This document shows, one piece after another, positions 5,973 through 6,001 of a stretch of 6,001 bases of DNA. The DNA is from CAZFPN01 sp044370655 (GTDB lineage: Bacteria; Pseudomonadota; Alphaproteobacteria; Rickettsiales; Deianiraeaceae). The translations under genes and the position numbers were made by a program. Below the pieces are notes generated by a model, which made no database searches, was not told the origin of the DNA, and saw only the letters and a program-made list of their open reading frames with translations. How positions within the stretch are numbered: the stretch's first letter is position 1; each line of letters opens with the position of its first letter. The DNA lies in contig JBILVD010000067.1 in assembly GCA_044370655.1 (NCBI GenBank), forward strand, positions 1 to 6,001. Direction: 5' to 3'.

Positions 5973-6001
5973 TTTACCAAAAACTTTTCCTTTATTTAAA
6001 A

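Overview
The window looks like a piece of an AT-rich alphaproteobacterial chromosome. The main evidence is the ribonuclease at 4073-5764. Its S1 domain carries the longer insertion and the HPDYFQIP-type stretch that I associate with alphaproteobacterial RNase E, including Rickettsia-like ones. The AT-rich intergenic DNA, the short RNase E and the decayed transposase fit a host-associated or reduced lineage, but the genus cannot be read from this window. Stop codons are TAA/TAG and Trp is TGG, so the standard code applies.

Layout: three genes lie on the minus strand and read right to left. The order is rne (RNase E/G catalytic core, 5764 to 4073), a membrane acyltransferase of the acyltransferase-3 family (ATG at 4065 to 3007), then clpB (ClpB disaggregase, 2938 to 377). 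The acyltransferase starts 7 nt after the rne stop, with its Shine-Dalgarno in the last rne codons, so the two are probably cotranscribed and translationally coupled. clpB follows after 68 nt of AT-only-like DNA that may hold its own promoter. rne and clpB are housekeeping genes (mRNA decay and rRNA processing; protein disaggregation). The acyltransferase is functionally unrelated and far more AT-rich (about 27% GC against about 40-45% in sampled 60-base lines), which suggests later insertion between them.

Flanks: positions 1-376 hold no intact gene. The far left contains a decayed insertion-sequence transposase N-terminus on the minus strand (zinc-ribbon CxxC ... VKNG ... GK signature, interrupted by stops and a frameshift) with a perfect 14-bp tandem duplication inside it. 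Positions 247-343 and 5881-5972 are two diverged copies of one roughly 95-bp element. They are inverted relative to each other and both point outward from the three-gene block. Each combines a CTTGA-containing 20-mer with a 28-mer that opens a short reading frame beginning MKS(F/L)IFLRN. This paired element is the least explained signal in the window. The rest of 5765-6001 holds a likely 5' leader for rne with a small perfect hairpin and a CTTGACA -35-like box.
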